DNA from: Sinorhizobium alkalisoli
GTDB taxonomy: Bacteria; Pseudomonadota; Alphaproteobacteria; Rhizobiales; Rhizobiaceae
Length of the DNA: 64,000 bases
NCBI RefSeq assembly: GCF_008932245.1
Contig: NZ_CP034909.1
Location: forward strand, 124,001-188,000
Direction of reading: 5' to 3'
In this document: in pieces, positions 8,863 through 15,856 of the stretch
Layout: every line of letters begins with the position of its first letter
Numbering within the stretch: the first letter of the stretch is position 1
Notes under the pieces: generated by a model
What the model saw: the letters and a program-made list of their open reading frames with translations, nothing else
Told to the model about the DNA's origin: nothing
Databases searched by the model: none
Made by a program: the position numbers and the translations under genes

Positions 8863-8918
8863 CCTTTTTAGCTATTTGTTTAACGTGGCTGCAAGCCGAC
8901 CGGCCAAATCACCACGGG
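8863..8918 (-). promoter_or_regulatory. SAM-II riboswitch aptamer upstream of metZ
   Basis: The minus strand reads CGTGGTGATTTGG, then GCTTGCAGCCACGTTAAA and AGCTAAAAAGG, which are the conserved blocks of the SAM-II (metA-motif) riboswitch. The P1 stem is CGTGG (8916-8912) with CCACG (8888-8884). SAM-II aptamers fold into an H-type pseudoknot around S-adenosylmethionine and are common ahead of met genes in Alphaproteobacteria. Its place ahead of metZ and of an intrinsic terminator fits SAM-dependent repression. Confidence 0.92.
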
Positions 8919-9000
8919 ATAAAGCTGCAATACTGCTTGGCTGTGCTTGCGTCAATTCCCGGAGTTTGGTTTTGTCTGGCAGATTGAGAAGAGGAACGCA

Positions 9001-10098
9001 ATGGCCCGCGAAACAGGGATATTGGCCGACCGCGCGATTGCCGCGCTGCACGCTTCGGGACGGTTGAAGAGCGAAAGGGCGCTGGATCATGACCAGATCC
9101 AACCGGCCAGCCTCGATCTTCGCCTCGGTTCCAAGGCCTTCCGGGTGCGCGCGAGCTTCATGCCTGGGCCGGCGCATCTTGTCGCCGACAAGCTCGATCG
9201 GCTGAAACTGCACGTCGTCGATCTCAGCGAAGGCGCGGTGTTGGAAACGGGCTGCGTCTACATCGTGCCGTTGATGGAAAGCCTTGCGCTGCCGGAGAAC
9301 ATGTCGGCCTCGGCCAACCCGAAAAGCTCGACCGGACGGCTCGACATCTTCACCCGCGTCATCACCGACCGGGCACAGGAGTTCGATAAGATTCCGGCCG
9401 GTTATAGCGGCCCGCTCTATCTTGAAATCAGCCCACGGACTTTCCCGATCGTCGTGCGCCGCGGCTCGCGGCTCTCGCAAATCCGCTTCCGTGTGGGGCA
9501 ATCGCTGCTTTCCGAACGGGAATTACTGGCGCTGCACGAGAGCGACACGCTCGTTGCCAGCGAGCAGCCGAACATCACGGGCGGCGGCATCGCGCTATCG
9601 ATCGATCTCAAGGGCACCGGTCCGGATGGGCTGATCGGCTATCGCGGCAAGCACCACACCTCTGTCGTAGATGTCGACAAGAAGGCCCAACACCCCGTCT
9701 TCGACTTCTGGGAGCCACTCTATAGCCGCGGCCGCGACGATCTGATCCTCGATCCGGACGAATTCTACATCCTCGTCTCGCGCGAGGCGGTGCACGTGCC
9801 GCCTCTCTATGCCGCCGAAATGACCCCCTTCGATCCGCTTGTCGGCGAATTCCGCGTCCACTATGCCGGCTTTTTCGACCCGGGCTTCGGCCATGCCTCC
9901 GCAGGGGGCAGCGGCAGCCGCGCGGTGCTCGAGGTCCGCAGCCACGAGGTGCCCTTCATTCTCGAACACGGGCAGATCGTTGGGCGCCTGATCTACGAGC
10001 ACATGCTGGAGCGACCCGACGGGCTCTACGGCCTTGATCTCGGGTCGAATTACCAGGCGCAGGGGCTCAAGCTCTCAAAGCATTTTCGCGCCGAGTGA
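9001..10098 (+). CDS. dCTP deaminase family protein, double-domain form
   Basis: A 365-residue protein, about twice the length of ordinary dCTP deaminase (about 190). The first half shows IQPASLDLRLG, the KSSTGRLDIFTR segment and a putative catalytic glutamate in GPLYLEISPRT. The second half repeats the pattern with FRVHYAGFFDPGFG and AVLEVRSHEVPFILEHGQ. This type is annotated as 2'-deoxycytidine 5'-triphosphate deaminase in rhizobia and would supply dUMP precursors. The ATG at 9001 follows GAGGAACGCA. The gene diverges from the metZ riboswitch. Confidence 0.85.
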   Translation: MARETGILADRAIAALHASGRLKSERALDHDQIQPASLDLRLGSKAFRVRASFMPGPAHLVADKLDRLKLHVVDLSEGAVLETGCVYIVPLMESLALPENMSASANPKSSTGRLDIFTRVITDRAQEFDKIPAGYSGPLYLEISPRTFPIVVRRGSRLSQIRFRVGQSLLSERELLALHESDTLVASEQPNITGGGIALSIDLKGTGPDGLIGYRGKHHTSVVDVDKKAQHPVFDFWEPLYSRGRDDLILDPDEFYILVSREAVHVPPLYAAEMTPFDPLVGEFRVHYAGFFDPGFGHASAGGSGSRAVLEVRSHEVPFILEHGQIVGRLIYEHMLERPDGLYGLDLGSNYQAQGLKLSKHFRAE

Positions 10099-10147
10099 GC
10101 ATTGTGCTTGACAGATCGCGGCCGTTGAGGAAATTTCCGCTTCTGAC

Positions 10148-10222
10148 GCGGGTGTAGTTCAGTGGTAGAACGCCAGCTTCCCAAGCTTGATGTCGTCGGT
10201 TCGATCCCGATCACCCGCTCCA
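10148..10222 (+). tRNA. tRNA-Gly (anticodon CCC)
   Basis: A full cloverleaf can be drawn. Acceptor GCGGGTG pairs with CACCCGC, the D arm is GTTC...GAAC, the anticodon loop is TTCCCAA (anticodon CCC), the T arm is GTCGG-TTCGATC-CCGAT, and CCA is encoded. The anticodon stem CCAGC/GCTTG has one C-T mismatch. Confidence 0.93.
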
Positions 10223-10248
10223 TTTCTTCCCCCCGTGGGCGTGGGGCC

Positions 10249-11109
10249 GTGGCAAGTGGAATTCAAATCCTGCTTCGGGCCATAGTCGGATTCGTGGCCG
10301 TTTGCACGTCGCTTGCCGCCGGTACGGCGCTGGCCGAGCCGAAGGGCCTCCCTTTGCTTTTCGACGCCCGCGAGCGCATCGCCAAACCCGACTTGAGCGC
10401 GCTACCGCGATTGCGCTTTCTCACCACCGTCGATTTTCCACCCTTCAACTTCATCGACCAGTCCGGAAAACTCTCGGGCTTCCATGTCGACCTCGCCCGC
10501 GAAATTTGTCGGGAACTCGAGATCGAGCCGAAATGCCAGATCCAGGCGGTGACTTATGAGGAATTGGCCCCCGCTCTGGAAGAGGGGCGGGGGGAGGCGG
10601 TCGCCGCCGGCATCGCCGTCACGCCGGAACTGCGGCGGAGCTTTGCATTTTCCAGGGCTTTCATGCAATTGCCGGCCCGCTTCATTCTCAACACGAAGGC
10701 GGCAAACGGCTTGGAAAGCCCAGCCGATCTCGCCGGCAAGCCCATAGGCGTCGTCTCCGCTACGACGCACGAGGCTATGTTCAAGGCCTTCTTCCCTCGG
10801 CTCAAAGCCCAGGCCTTTTCCGATCGGGATGCGATGCTCTCCGCCCTGCGGGAAGGCTCGATCGCGGCCGCCTTTTCCGACGGTATGCAACTCTCCTTTT
10901 GGGTTTCCGGCAGCGGGGCCGCCGGCTGCTGCAGTCTGATGGAAGGCGCCTATTTCTCGCACCGCTTCCTTGGCGAAGGGCTGACGATCGTCAGCCGCAA
11001 GACCGAGCCCGCCCTGGCCCAGGCGATCGACCATGCCCTGCTGGCACTTTCGCGCAGCGGCGGGCTCGAAGAGATCTACCTGCGCTATTTCCCGAATGGG
11101 ATCTATTGA
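10249..11109 (+). CDS. Periplasmic solute-binding protein, amino-acid ABC type (SBP family 3)
   Basis: About 286 residues with an N-terminal hydrophobic export signal (IVGFVAVCTSLAAGTALAEP). A family-3 periplasmic binding domain follows: LRFLTTVDFPPFNFIDQSGKLSGFHVDL, EGRGEAVAAGIAVTPELRR, GKPIGVVSATTHEAM, and a C-terminal EIYLRYFPNG. It should bind an amino acid or a similar small polar ligand. No permease or ATPase gene is next to it, so it is an orphan. The frame runs back into the tRNA, so the GTG at 10249 was taken as the most plausible start; this is uncertain. Confidence 0.8.
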   Translation: MASGIQILLRAIVGFVAVCTSLAAGTALAEPKGLPLLFDARERIAKPDLSALPRLRFLTTVDFPPFNFIDQSGKLSGFHVDLAREICRELEIEPKCQIQAVTYEELAPALEEGRGEAVAAGIAVTPELRRSFAFSRAFMQLPARFILNTKAANGLESPADLAGKPIGVVSATTHEAMFKAFFPRLKAQAFSDRDAMLSALREGSIAAAFSDGMQLSFWVSGSGAAGCCSLMEGAYFSHRFLGEGLTIVSRKTEPALAQAIDHALLALSRSGGLEEIYLRYFPNGIY

Positions 11110-11151
11110 ACGGCTGAATGCCTGGCCGGCGGCGCCGCGCGCCTATGCGGG

Positions 11152-11973
11152 CTATTCTCGCCGAAACGGCAGGAGCATCGACCAGACAAGCTTCGTCGGG
11201 TCGACCCGCCCATAGACCTTCAAGCCCGTTTCGATCGCGTCACCGCTTGCCGGGTGCGCGACATAGGTCGCAAACAGCCGGTCCCAGATGGAAAGGTTGA
11301 AGCCGTAATTGGAATCGGTTTCGCCCCTCTCGACGGAATGGTGAATGCGGTGCATGTCCGGCGTGACGATCACCCGCCGCAAGAACCGGTCGGCCTTGCC
11401 TGGCAGCCGCAGATTGGCGTGGTTGAACATTGCGCAGGCATTGAGAACGATCTCGAAGATCAGGACGGCGAGCGCCGGGGCGCCGAGCAGCATAATGACG
11501 AGGCCCTTCCAGACCATCGAGAGCAGGATCTCCAGCGGATGGAAGCGAAGCGCCGTCGTCACGTCCACCCCGGGGTCGCTGTGATGGACCCGGTGGACGC
11601 GCCACAGCAGAGGGACTTTGTGGAACACCACGTGCTCCAGCCAGACGGCAAAGTCGAGCGCAACGAAGGCGATGATCCCGCCGAGAAGCTGCGTGACGCC
11701 GAAGCCGGGCAGGATGCCGATCCCGCGCGCTTCAGTCCAGATTGCGACGCCGACGGCGGCTGCCGGAAAGGCGATGCGCAAAAGCACGGAAGACGCAACG
11801 AAAATTGCGAAATTCGTCGCCCAGCGACGGCCCTTCAGCATGCGCGTCAGTTCCGGCCGTTCGAGCCGCGGGTGCAAGAGCTCGAGGACGGCCAGGGCAG
11901 CGAAGGCAGTCGTAAAGGCCACCAGCCGCCAGACCGGTTCAGCGAAACCCAAGAAAAGCTGTTCGTCCGTCAT
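11152..11973 (-). CDS. Sterol desaturase / fatty acid hydroxylase family membrane protein
   Basis: Integral membrane protein of 273 residues with the histidine clusters that bind the di-iron centre in this superfamily: HVVFH, HRVHHSD and HRIHHS, plus a further histidine in FNHANL. Several hydrophobic segments alternate with these motifs. Members hydroxylate or desaturate lipids using O2; in bacteria the substrate is often unknown. Relatives exist in many rhizobia as a single gene. Confidence 0.85.
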   Translation of the reverse strand: MTDEQLFLGFAEPVWRLVAFTTAFAALAVLELLHPRLERPELTRMLKGRRWATNFAIFVASSVLLRIAFPAAAVGVAIWTEARGIGILPGFGVTQLLGGIIAFVALDFAVWLEHVVFHKVPLLWRVHRVHHSDPGVDVTTALRFHPLEILLSMVWKGLVIMLLGAPALAVLIFEIVLNACAMFNHANLRLPGKADRFLRRVIVTPDMHRIHHSVERGETDSNYGFNLSIWDRLFATYVAHPASGDAIETGLKVYGRVDPTKLVWSMLLPFRRE

Positions 11974-11988
11974 TCCTGATCAACCCGC

Positions 11989-12092
11989 TACAGCGCCGCG
12001 CGTCTCTTCAGACGCGCAAAGGTCGCTGTAACGCTTTGAATCTGCGCATCGAGCTTTCCGAAAATCGGGTACGATTTCGGACCGATGCGCTA
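11989..12092. repeat. RIME element, copy 2
   Basis: Full-length copy starting TACAGCGCCGCGCGTCTC and ending GGACCGATGCGCTA. The left 42 bases (11989-12030) form a hairpin: GCGCGTCT, loop CTTC, AGACGCGC. It sits in the gap between the hydroxylase gene and the TerB gene and is followed at once by an inverted relative. Confidence 0.82.
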
Positions 12093-12194
12093 CTGCATGT
12101 CTCCTTTAATCGACCTCGATCAAAGGACAAAGACATGCAGCAATTCAAAGTGCTACAGCGACCTTTGCGCGTCCAATAGACGCGCGGCGCTGTA
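12093..12194. repeat. Inverted RIME-type module with second palindrome
   Basis: The right 41 bases (12154-12194) are an inverted near-copy of the left end of copy 2. The left part is a separate palindrome, CTGCATGTC (12093-12101) with GACATGCAG (12132-12140), enclosing TCCTTT and AAAGGA. Together with copy 2 it makes a mosaic of about 206 bases with terminal inverted repeats of about 41 bases. Confidence 0.72.
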
Positions 12195-12242
12195 GACGAT
12201 AGGATGCGTCGCGGCGTGCTGTCAAAGACCGGTCCGCCGGCG

Positions 12243-12653
12243 CTATCTGCGGAAGCGCGCGATTGCGCCGCGTTCGATCGCAGCACAGGTGAGTTTGTCC
12301 AACTGCAGCCGGTCACGCAGCAACTGGAGGAGGCGGATCTCCTCGTTGCGGATGCGCTGATCGGCGGCAGCGATTTCCACGGCAAGCGCATAGGCCGTAT
12401 CATGAAGCCGCTGCGGCAGTGCCTCGCGCAGCATCTCGAGGGTGACATCAAGGCCCTCGGGAGCGGCAAGCTGGGTTGCGCACTCGCGACCGATGTGAAT
12501 CAGTTCGTTCTCGTCGAAGCCGTCGAAGGCCGGCAGGAACCGCACGAGCCCGCCGATACGCGCGAATTCATCATCGGTCATGTCGCGGTCGACGGCAGAC
12601 ATCATCACCATGACGTAGACAAGGGCTTCATGTTGGCTGAGGCTTGAGGGCAT
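12243..12653 (-). CDS. TerB family protein
   Basis: All-helical protein of 136 residues resembling the TerB (tellurite-resistance) domain: HEALVYVMVMMSAVDRDMTDDEF in the first half and AYALAVEIAAADQRIRNEEIRLLQLLRDRL in the second, the acidic repeat typical of this fold. TerB domains are soluble and thought to bind metal and mediate stress responses, but stand-alone rhizobial copies have no known role. It is the last gene of a minus-strand run behind the nuclease-like gene, 27 bases away. Confidence 0.8.
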   Translation of the reverse strand: MPSSLSQHEALVYVMVMMSAVDRDMTDDEFARIGGLVRFLPAFDGFDENELIHIGRECATQLAAPEGLDVTLEMLREALPQRLHDTAYALAVEIAAADQRIRNEEIRLLQLLRDRLQLDKLTCAAIERGAIARFRR

Positions 12654-12680
12654 CGGGTCACTCCAGGAAGGTAACAGCGG

Positions 12681-13481
12681 TTAGTTGGGAATCTCGCTTC
12701 CGGCTTGCAAGCCTCCCGAGGCCGATCCGCGATCCCTCGGATCCTCGCCATAGATGCCACGCCTCGCTTTTCGCGCGGCGTTTGTCGCCGCCTCGAGAGA
12801 TGTGCCCGGCAGAGCAATGGCCCAGCCGTTCGCCGCAAGCCATTCGGCAGCGTTCCGACCGCCGACGGAGCAGGTGGCGACCGCGGCTCCGTCCGGCTTC
12901 TCTTCCATGTGATCGCAAACGAGCGCTCGACCCCTGAGGAAATTGCGGAACGCCGTGCGCGCGATCATACCGCAAGGCCAGGCCTCGCCATTTCCCCCGC
13001 AGACCTTTTCGACGCCTTCCGGCTCTATCTCCCTGAATTGCAGCGTGAGGTCGCCGGATTTGACCAGCCCCGCGGCAAGGGCGACGGGGCGGTGAAGAAC
13101 GATCGGCGAAGGCTTATGGACTTTATCCGGCCCGGACAGTGGAGGGCGCGGCGCGATGCGTTCAAGCGGCCGCGCAAGCTGGTCTTCCGGAAGGGCGAAT
13201 AGGTCGGGATCGACGGAGCGTAAGGGCAGGCGGGCGGTCTTTTCGGTTGCGCCCTGTCCGGCAGCGCCTTCCTTTTCGGCAGCGGGTGACCTGGGCGAGG
13301 CGGGCACGTCCTGCAACGGGGTGGTCTCTTCCGTGGCAGCAAGATCCGGCGTATCGAGAACGAAATCTTGCGGCAAAGCGCGTTCGCGGTCGCGAATGGC
13401 GACGGCGCCACCCATCAGGAGACCGGCAAAGAACAGAATGGCGGCGAGTGCGCCAGCGATGGTGAAGAGTTGCTGCCGCAT
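12681..13481 (-). CDS. Exported thermonuclease-like (SNase-fold) protein
   Basis: About 266 residues. An N-terminal membrane or signal segment (LFTIAGALAAILFFAGLLMGGAVAI) leads into a long Pro/Ala/Glu-rich linker (residues about 35-115). The C-terminal half resembles the thermonuclease fold: LQFREIEPEGVEKVCGGNG, CGMIARTAFRNFLRGR, and WLAANGWAIAL. The usual catalytic Arg/Glu pattern is not clear, so it may not be an active nuclease. The internal ATG at 13481 was preferred because it avoids overlap with the upstream gene and starts directly at the signal segment. Confidence 0.7.
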   Translation of the reverse strand: MRQQLFTIAGALAAILFFAGLLMGGAVAIRDRERALPQDFVLDTPDLAATEETTPLQDVPASPRSPAAEKEGAAGQGATEKTARLPLRSVDPDLFALPEDQLARPLERIAPRPPLSGPDKVHKPSPIVLHRPVALAAGLVKSGDLTLQFREIEPEGVEKVCGGNGEAWPCGMIARTAFRNFLRGRALVCDHMEEKPDGAAVATCSVGGRNAAEWLAANGWAIALPGTSLEAATNAARKARRGIYGEDPRDRGSASGGLQAGSEIPN

Positions 13482-13494
13482 CGGCAAGAATGTC

Positions 13495-14133
13495 CTACTG
13501 GCTGGCCCAGAGGATCCGGGCAATCCATTCGACGTCCTTCATCTCGAAACTGCGATCGGGGTGTTCGGGGTTGAGCGACATGAGCTCGATGCCGCGTGGT
13601 GTCTGTCGCGCCAGGATCTTGGCCATGACTTCGCCCCCTTGTGTCCGGACGACAACGCGGTCGCCGCGCCGCACGTGGGCGCTCGGGTCGATAATAAGGA
13701 TGTCGCCGTCACGGTAAAGCGGCAGCATGCTGTCGCCCTGGACTTCGAGCGCATAGACCCCCGCCCTATCCCCATCAGAGACGGGAAAGTCGATCTCATC
13801 CCAGCCTTGCCCGGCCGGAAAGCCGCCGTCATCGAAATATCCGCCGGAACCGGCCTGGGCGAAGCCGAGCAGCGGAATACCCGCCGGGCGCGCAGCCCCA
13901 CTCCCGGGCTGCAGGAGTGCAGTGAACTGCTCAACCGTCGCGCCGGTTGCATCGAGGATTTTCGAGATCGATTCCGTCGAGGGCCAGCGATCGCGGCCGT
14001 CGCGGGATTTGCGTTTCGAGCGGTTGAAGGAGGTCGGATCAAGGCCGGCCCGGCGCGCGAGCCCCGAAGGCGAAAGCCGATGACGCTCTGCCAGCGCGTC
14101 GATCGCGCGCCAGATGCTGTCGTGTGAGAGCAT
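13495..14133 (-). CDS. HTH regulator with S24 (LexA-like) peptidase domain
   Basis: About 212 residues. The N-terminal helix-turn-helix is LSPSGLARRAGLDPTSFNRSKR. The C-terminal S24 peptidase domain has the catalytic serine in VQGDSMLPLYRDGDIL and the lysine in GEVMAKIL. Proteins of this build are phage-repressor-like regulators that cut themselves, usually on DNA damage. The start MLSHDSIWRAID was chosen over longer in-frame options because it begins just before the DNA-binding domain. The nuclease-like gene follows 13 bases downstream. Confidence 0.85.
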   Translation of the reverse strand: MLSHDSIWRAIDALAERHRLSPSGLARRAGLDPTSFNRSKRKSRDGRDRWPSTESISKILDATGATVEQFTALLQPGSGAARPAGIPLLGFAQAGSGGYFDDGGFPAGQGWDEIDFPVSDGDRAGVYALEVQGDSMLPLYRDGDILIIDPSAHVRRGDRVVVRTQGGEVMAKILARQTPRGIELMSLNPEHPDRSFEMKDVEWIARILWASQ

Positions 14134-14379
14134 GTCGAATTCCATCCCCGAACGCGATCGACGCCGTCCCTTGCCATCGCTCCCAATGCACATCGCCCAG
14201 CTGTGCCTGGCGCTCGAGGGGGGAGACGACGCTATAAAAACTGGTGCGCCTTTCATCAAACCGATCAGGTGCAACGTTCGTCCTTTGGAGCGCACAAAGG
14301 ACGCCGTAGGCCTAGACTATCCGAGCAGTGGAAGGCCGTAAAGAACGCACAGGAAAATAGTCCTCGAACTTTGCCGTAG
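14134..14379. other. Intergenic region upstream of the S24 regulator
   Basis: The gap between the S24 regulator start and the HxlR gene end is 345 bases. The right 100 bases are RIME copy 3. The remaining 246 bases should carry the promoter of the regulator operon, but I see no clear promoter or operator and no convincing gene. Confidence 0.4.
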
Positions 14380-14481
14380 TACAGCGCCGCGTGTCTTTTC
14401 AGACGCGCAAGGGTCGCCGCAGCTCTTCGAATCCGGCATAGGCCTTCCGAAACGCACTTCCGATTTCGGGCCGATGCGCTA
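14380..14481. repeat. RIME element, copy 3
   Basis: Starts TACAGCGCCGCGTGTCTTTT and ends CGGGCCGATGCGCTA, with more substitutions in the middle than copies 2 and 4. It lies directly after the HxlR gene and overlaps the last bases of that gene, so that the HxlR stop codon TAG is formed by the end of the element. Confidence 0.8.
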
Positions 14482-15006
14482 TCCGCTGGGTTCGTCGAGC
14501 TCCCGTTGCATTGTCTTGCGGCCGACAACTTCCTCATAGGCCGACTGCAGGGCGCGGCGAACGGAAATCTCCTCCGACGGCTTCGCGACAGGGCCGAGAT
14601 GTTCCGCCCTGAGTTCGTCCATGAAGCGCTCCCATAGCTCCGGTCCGCCTTCTTCCATCAGTCGCGCGCGGATGCTGAGCTCCTCGCTCACAGGCAGGTA
14701 GCGCCGACCCCAGGCGCCGAGATGCGCCATGATCGGCACCAGCGCGATCGCCTTTTCCGTGAGGCTGTAGATTGCCTTCTGCTTATGGCTGGGATCGGCG
14801 CTCTTCGTGAGCATACCGGACTCCGTAAGCGTCTTCAGTCGATCGGCGAGGATATTAGAGGAAATCCCTTCCTCGGAGCGCAACAGCTCGCGGAAATGCC
14901 GCTTGCCGCCGAAGATCATGTCGCGGATGATCAAGAGGCTCCATTTATCCCCGAAGACTTCGAGCGAGAGGTTGATCGGGCAGCCCGAGCGATGGTCGTC
15001 AGTCAT
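14479..15006 (-). CDS. HxlR family transcriptional regulator
   Basis: Winged-helix regulator of about 175 residues. The HxlR signature is clear: CPINLSLEVFGDKWSLLIIRDMIFGGKRHFRELL, then ISSNILADRLKTLTESGML and YSLTEKAIALVPIM. HxlR proteins are often redox- or aldehyde-responsive; a lone cysteine near residue 9 is in the usual sensing position. The longer frame starts upstream, but MTDDHRSGCPI is the typical start. The gene 132 bases upstream encodes a LysE exporter that it might regulate. Confidence 0.88.
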   Translation of the reverse strand: MTDDHRSGCPINLSLEVFGDKWSLLIIRDMIFGGKRHFRELLRSEEGISSNILADRLKTLTESGMLTKSADPSHKQKAIYSLTEKAIALVPIMAHLGAWGRRYLPVSEELSIRARLMEEGGPELWERFMDELRAEHLGPVAKPSEEISVRRALQSAYEEVVGRKTMQRELDEPSG

Positions 15007-15137
15007 GTTGGCCTCCAGCGGGCGGGTACGGCGCTCTCTCTCCATGCCGCTCGGAACTGCTTGTACTATTGCACCAGTTGTGTGCCCCCGCAACGGCGTT
15101 CGGCCGCTGGGAGACGTGCGGCCACGCCCGCTGAAGA

Positions 15138-15719
15138 TCAGACAACCGTGGCAAGCGCGCTGCCCGCCATCGCGAGGGAGAAGAAGGCGAGGAAACCGGC
15201 CGCGATTCGGCGGAACAGCTGCTGACCGGCCTTGCGAGTGGGACCGCGGCCGAGAATTGCGCCGGCGCCGATCCAGAGCGAGCCGGCAGTGAGCGTCAGC
15301 ACCACGAACCAGGCGAGCCAGGGCAGCATTGCCATCAAACCCACCTGTGGCATGATGACCAGTGCCACGACCAGAGCCTTGGGGTTGAGAAGCGTCGTCA
15401 CGAAAACCTGCCCCGCCCCGATCGGCCGCTCAGCGGCCCCCGACGCCGACGTCAGCCAGAGTGAGCGCGCTAAGAACAGGACCCAGACCGCGGCTGCAAA
15501 CCTCAGCAGTATCCCGAGTTCAGGCAGGGCTATTAAGAATGGCCTGGCGAACATCGATATCGGAATGGTTACGGTGAGATAGCCGCAGACCTCGGCTACG
15601 AGCAGGCGAATGGAACGGCGCGGGCCGGCCGTCGCGCCCGATAACCACAGCAGCGTGTTGGTCGGACCCGGTGTTGCGAGTAGCAGCGAGACGGCGAGAG
15701 CGAAGGGGAGCGGCTGCAT
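15138..15719 (-). CDS. LysE family translocator
   Basis: Inner-membrane exporter of about 193 residues with six hydrophobic segments. The family hallmark is near the N-terminus (SLLLATPGPTNTLLWLSG), and GQVFVTTLLNPKALV lies in the middle. LysE/RhtB proteins export amino acids or related metabolites by proton exchange; the substrate here is unknown. The ATG at 15719 was preferred over a start 69 bases earlier because it begins immediately before the first membrane segment. Confidence 0.87.
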   Translation of the reverse strand: MQPLPFALAVSLLLATPGPTNTLLWLSGATAGPRRSIRLLVAEVCGYLTVTIPISMFARPFLIALPELGILLRFAAAVWVLFLARSLWLTSASGAAERPIGAGQVFVTTLLNPKALVVALVIMPQVGLMAMLPWLAWFVVLTLTAGSLWIGAGAILGRGPTRKAGQQLFRRIAAGFLAFFSLAMAGSALATVV

Positions 15720-15856
15720 GATTGCTTCTGCAAATTTGTTCACTTCCTCATAGCCCGGTCGCCCGTCGACCCGTTTGATCCTGCTCAATTTGACGCCAGG
15801 CTGACGAAGGGCCGCGGTTGACGGGCGGCCCTCGCTTCGTTCGGGAGGCGCGCAGC

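Noticed and set aside
7475..9067. A 530-codon plus-strand frame over metZ
   Set aside because: It is the antisense shadow of metZ and its riboswitch, and no domain is visible.
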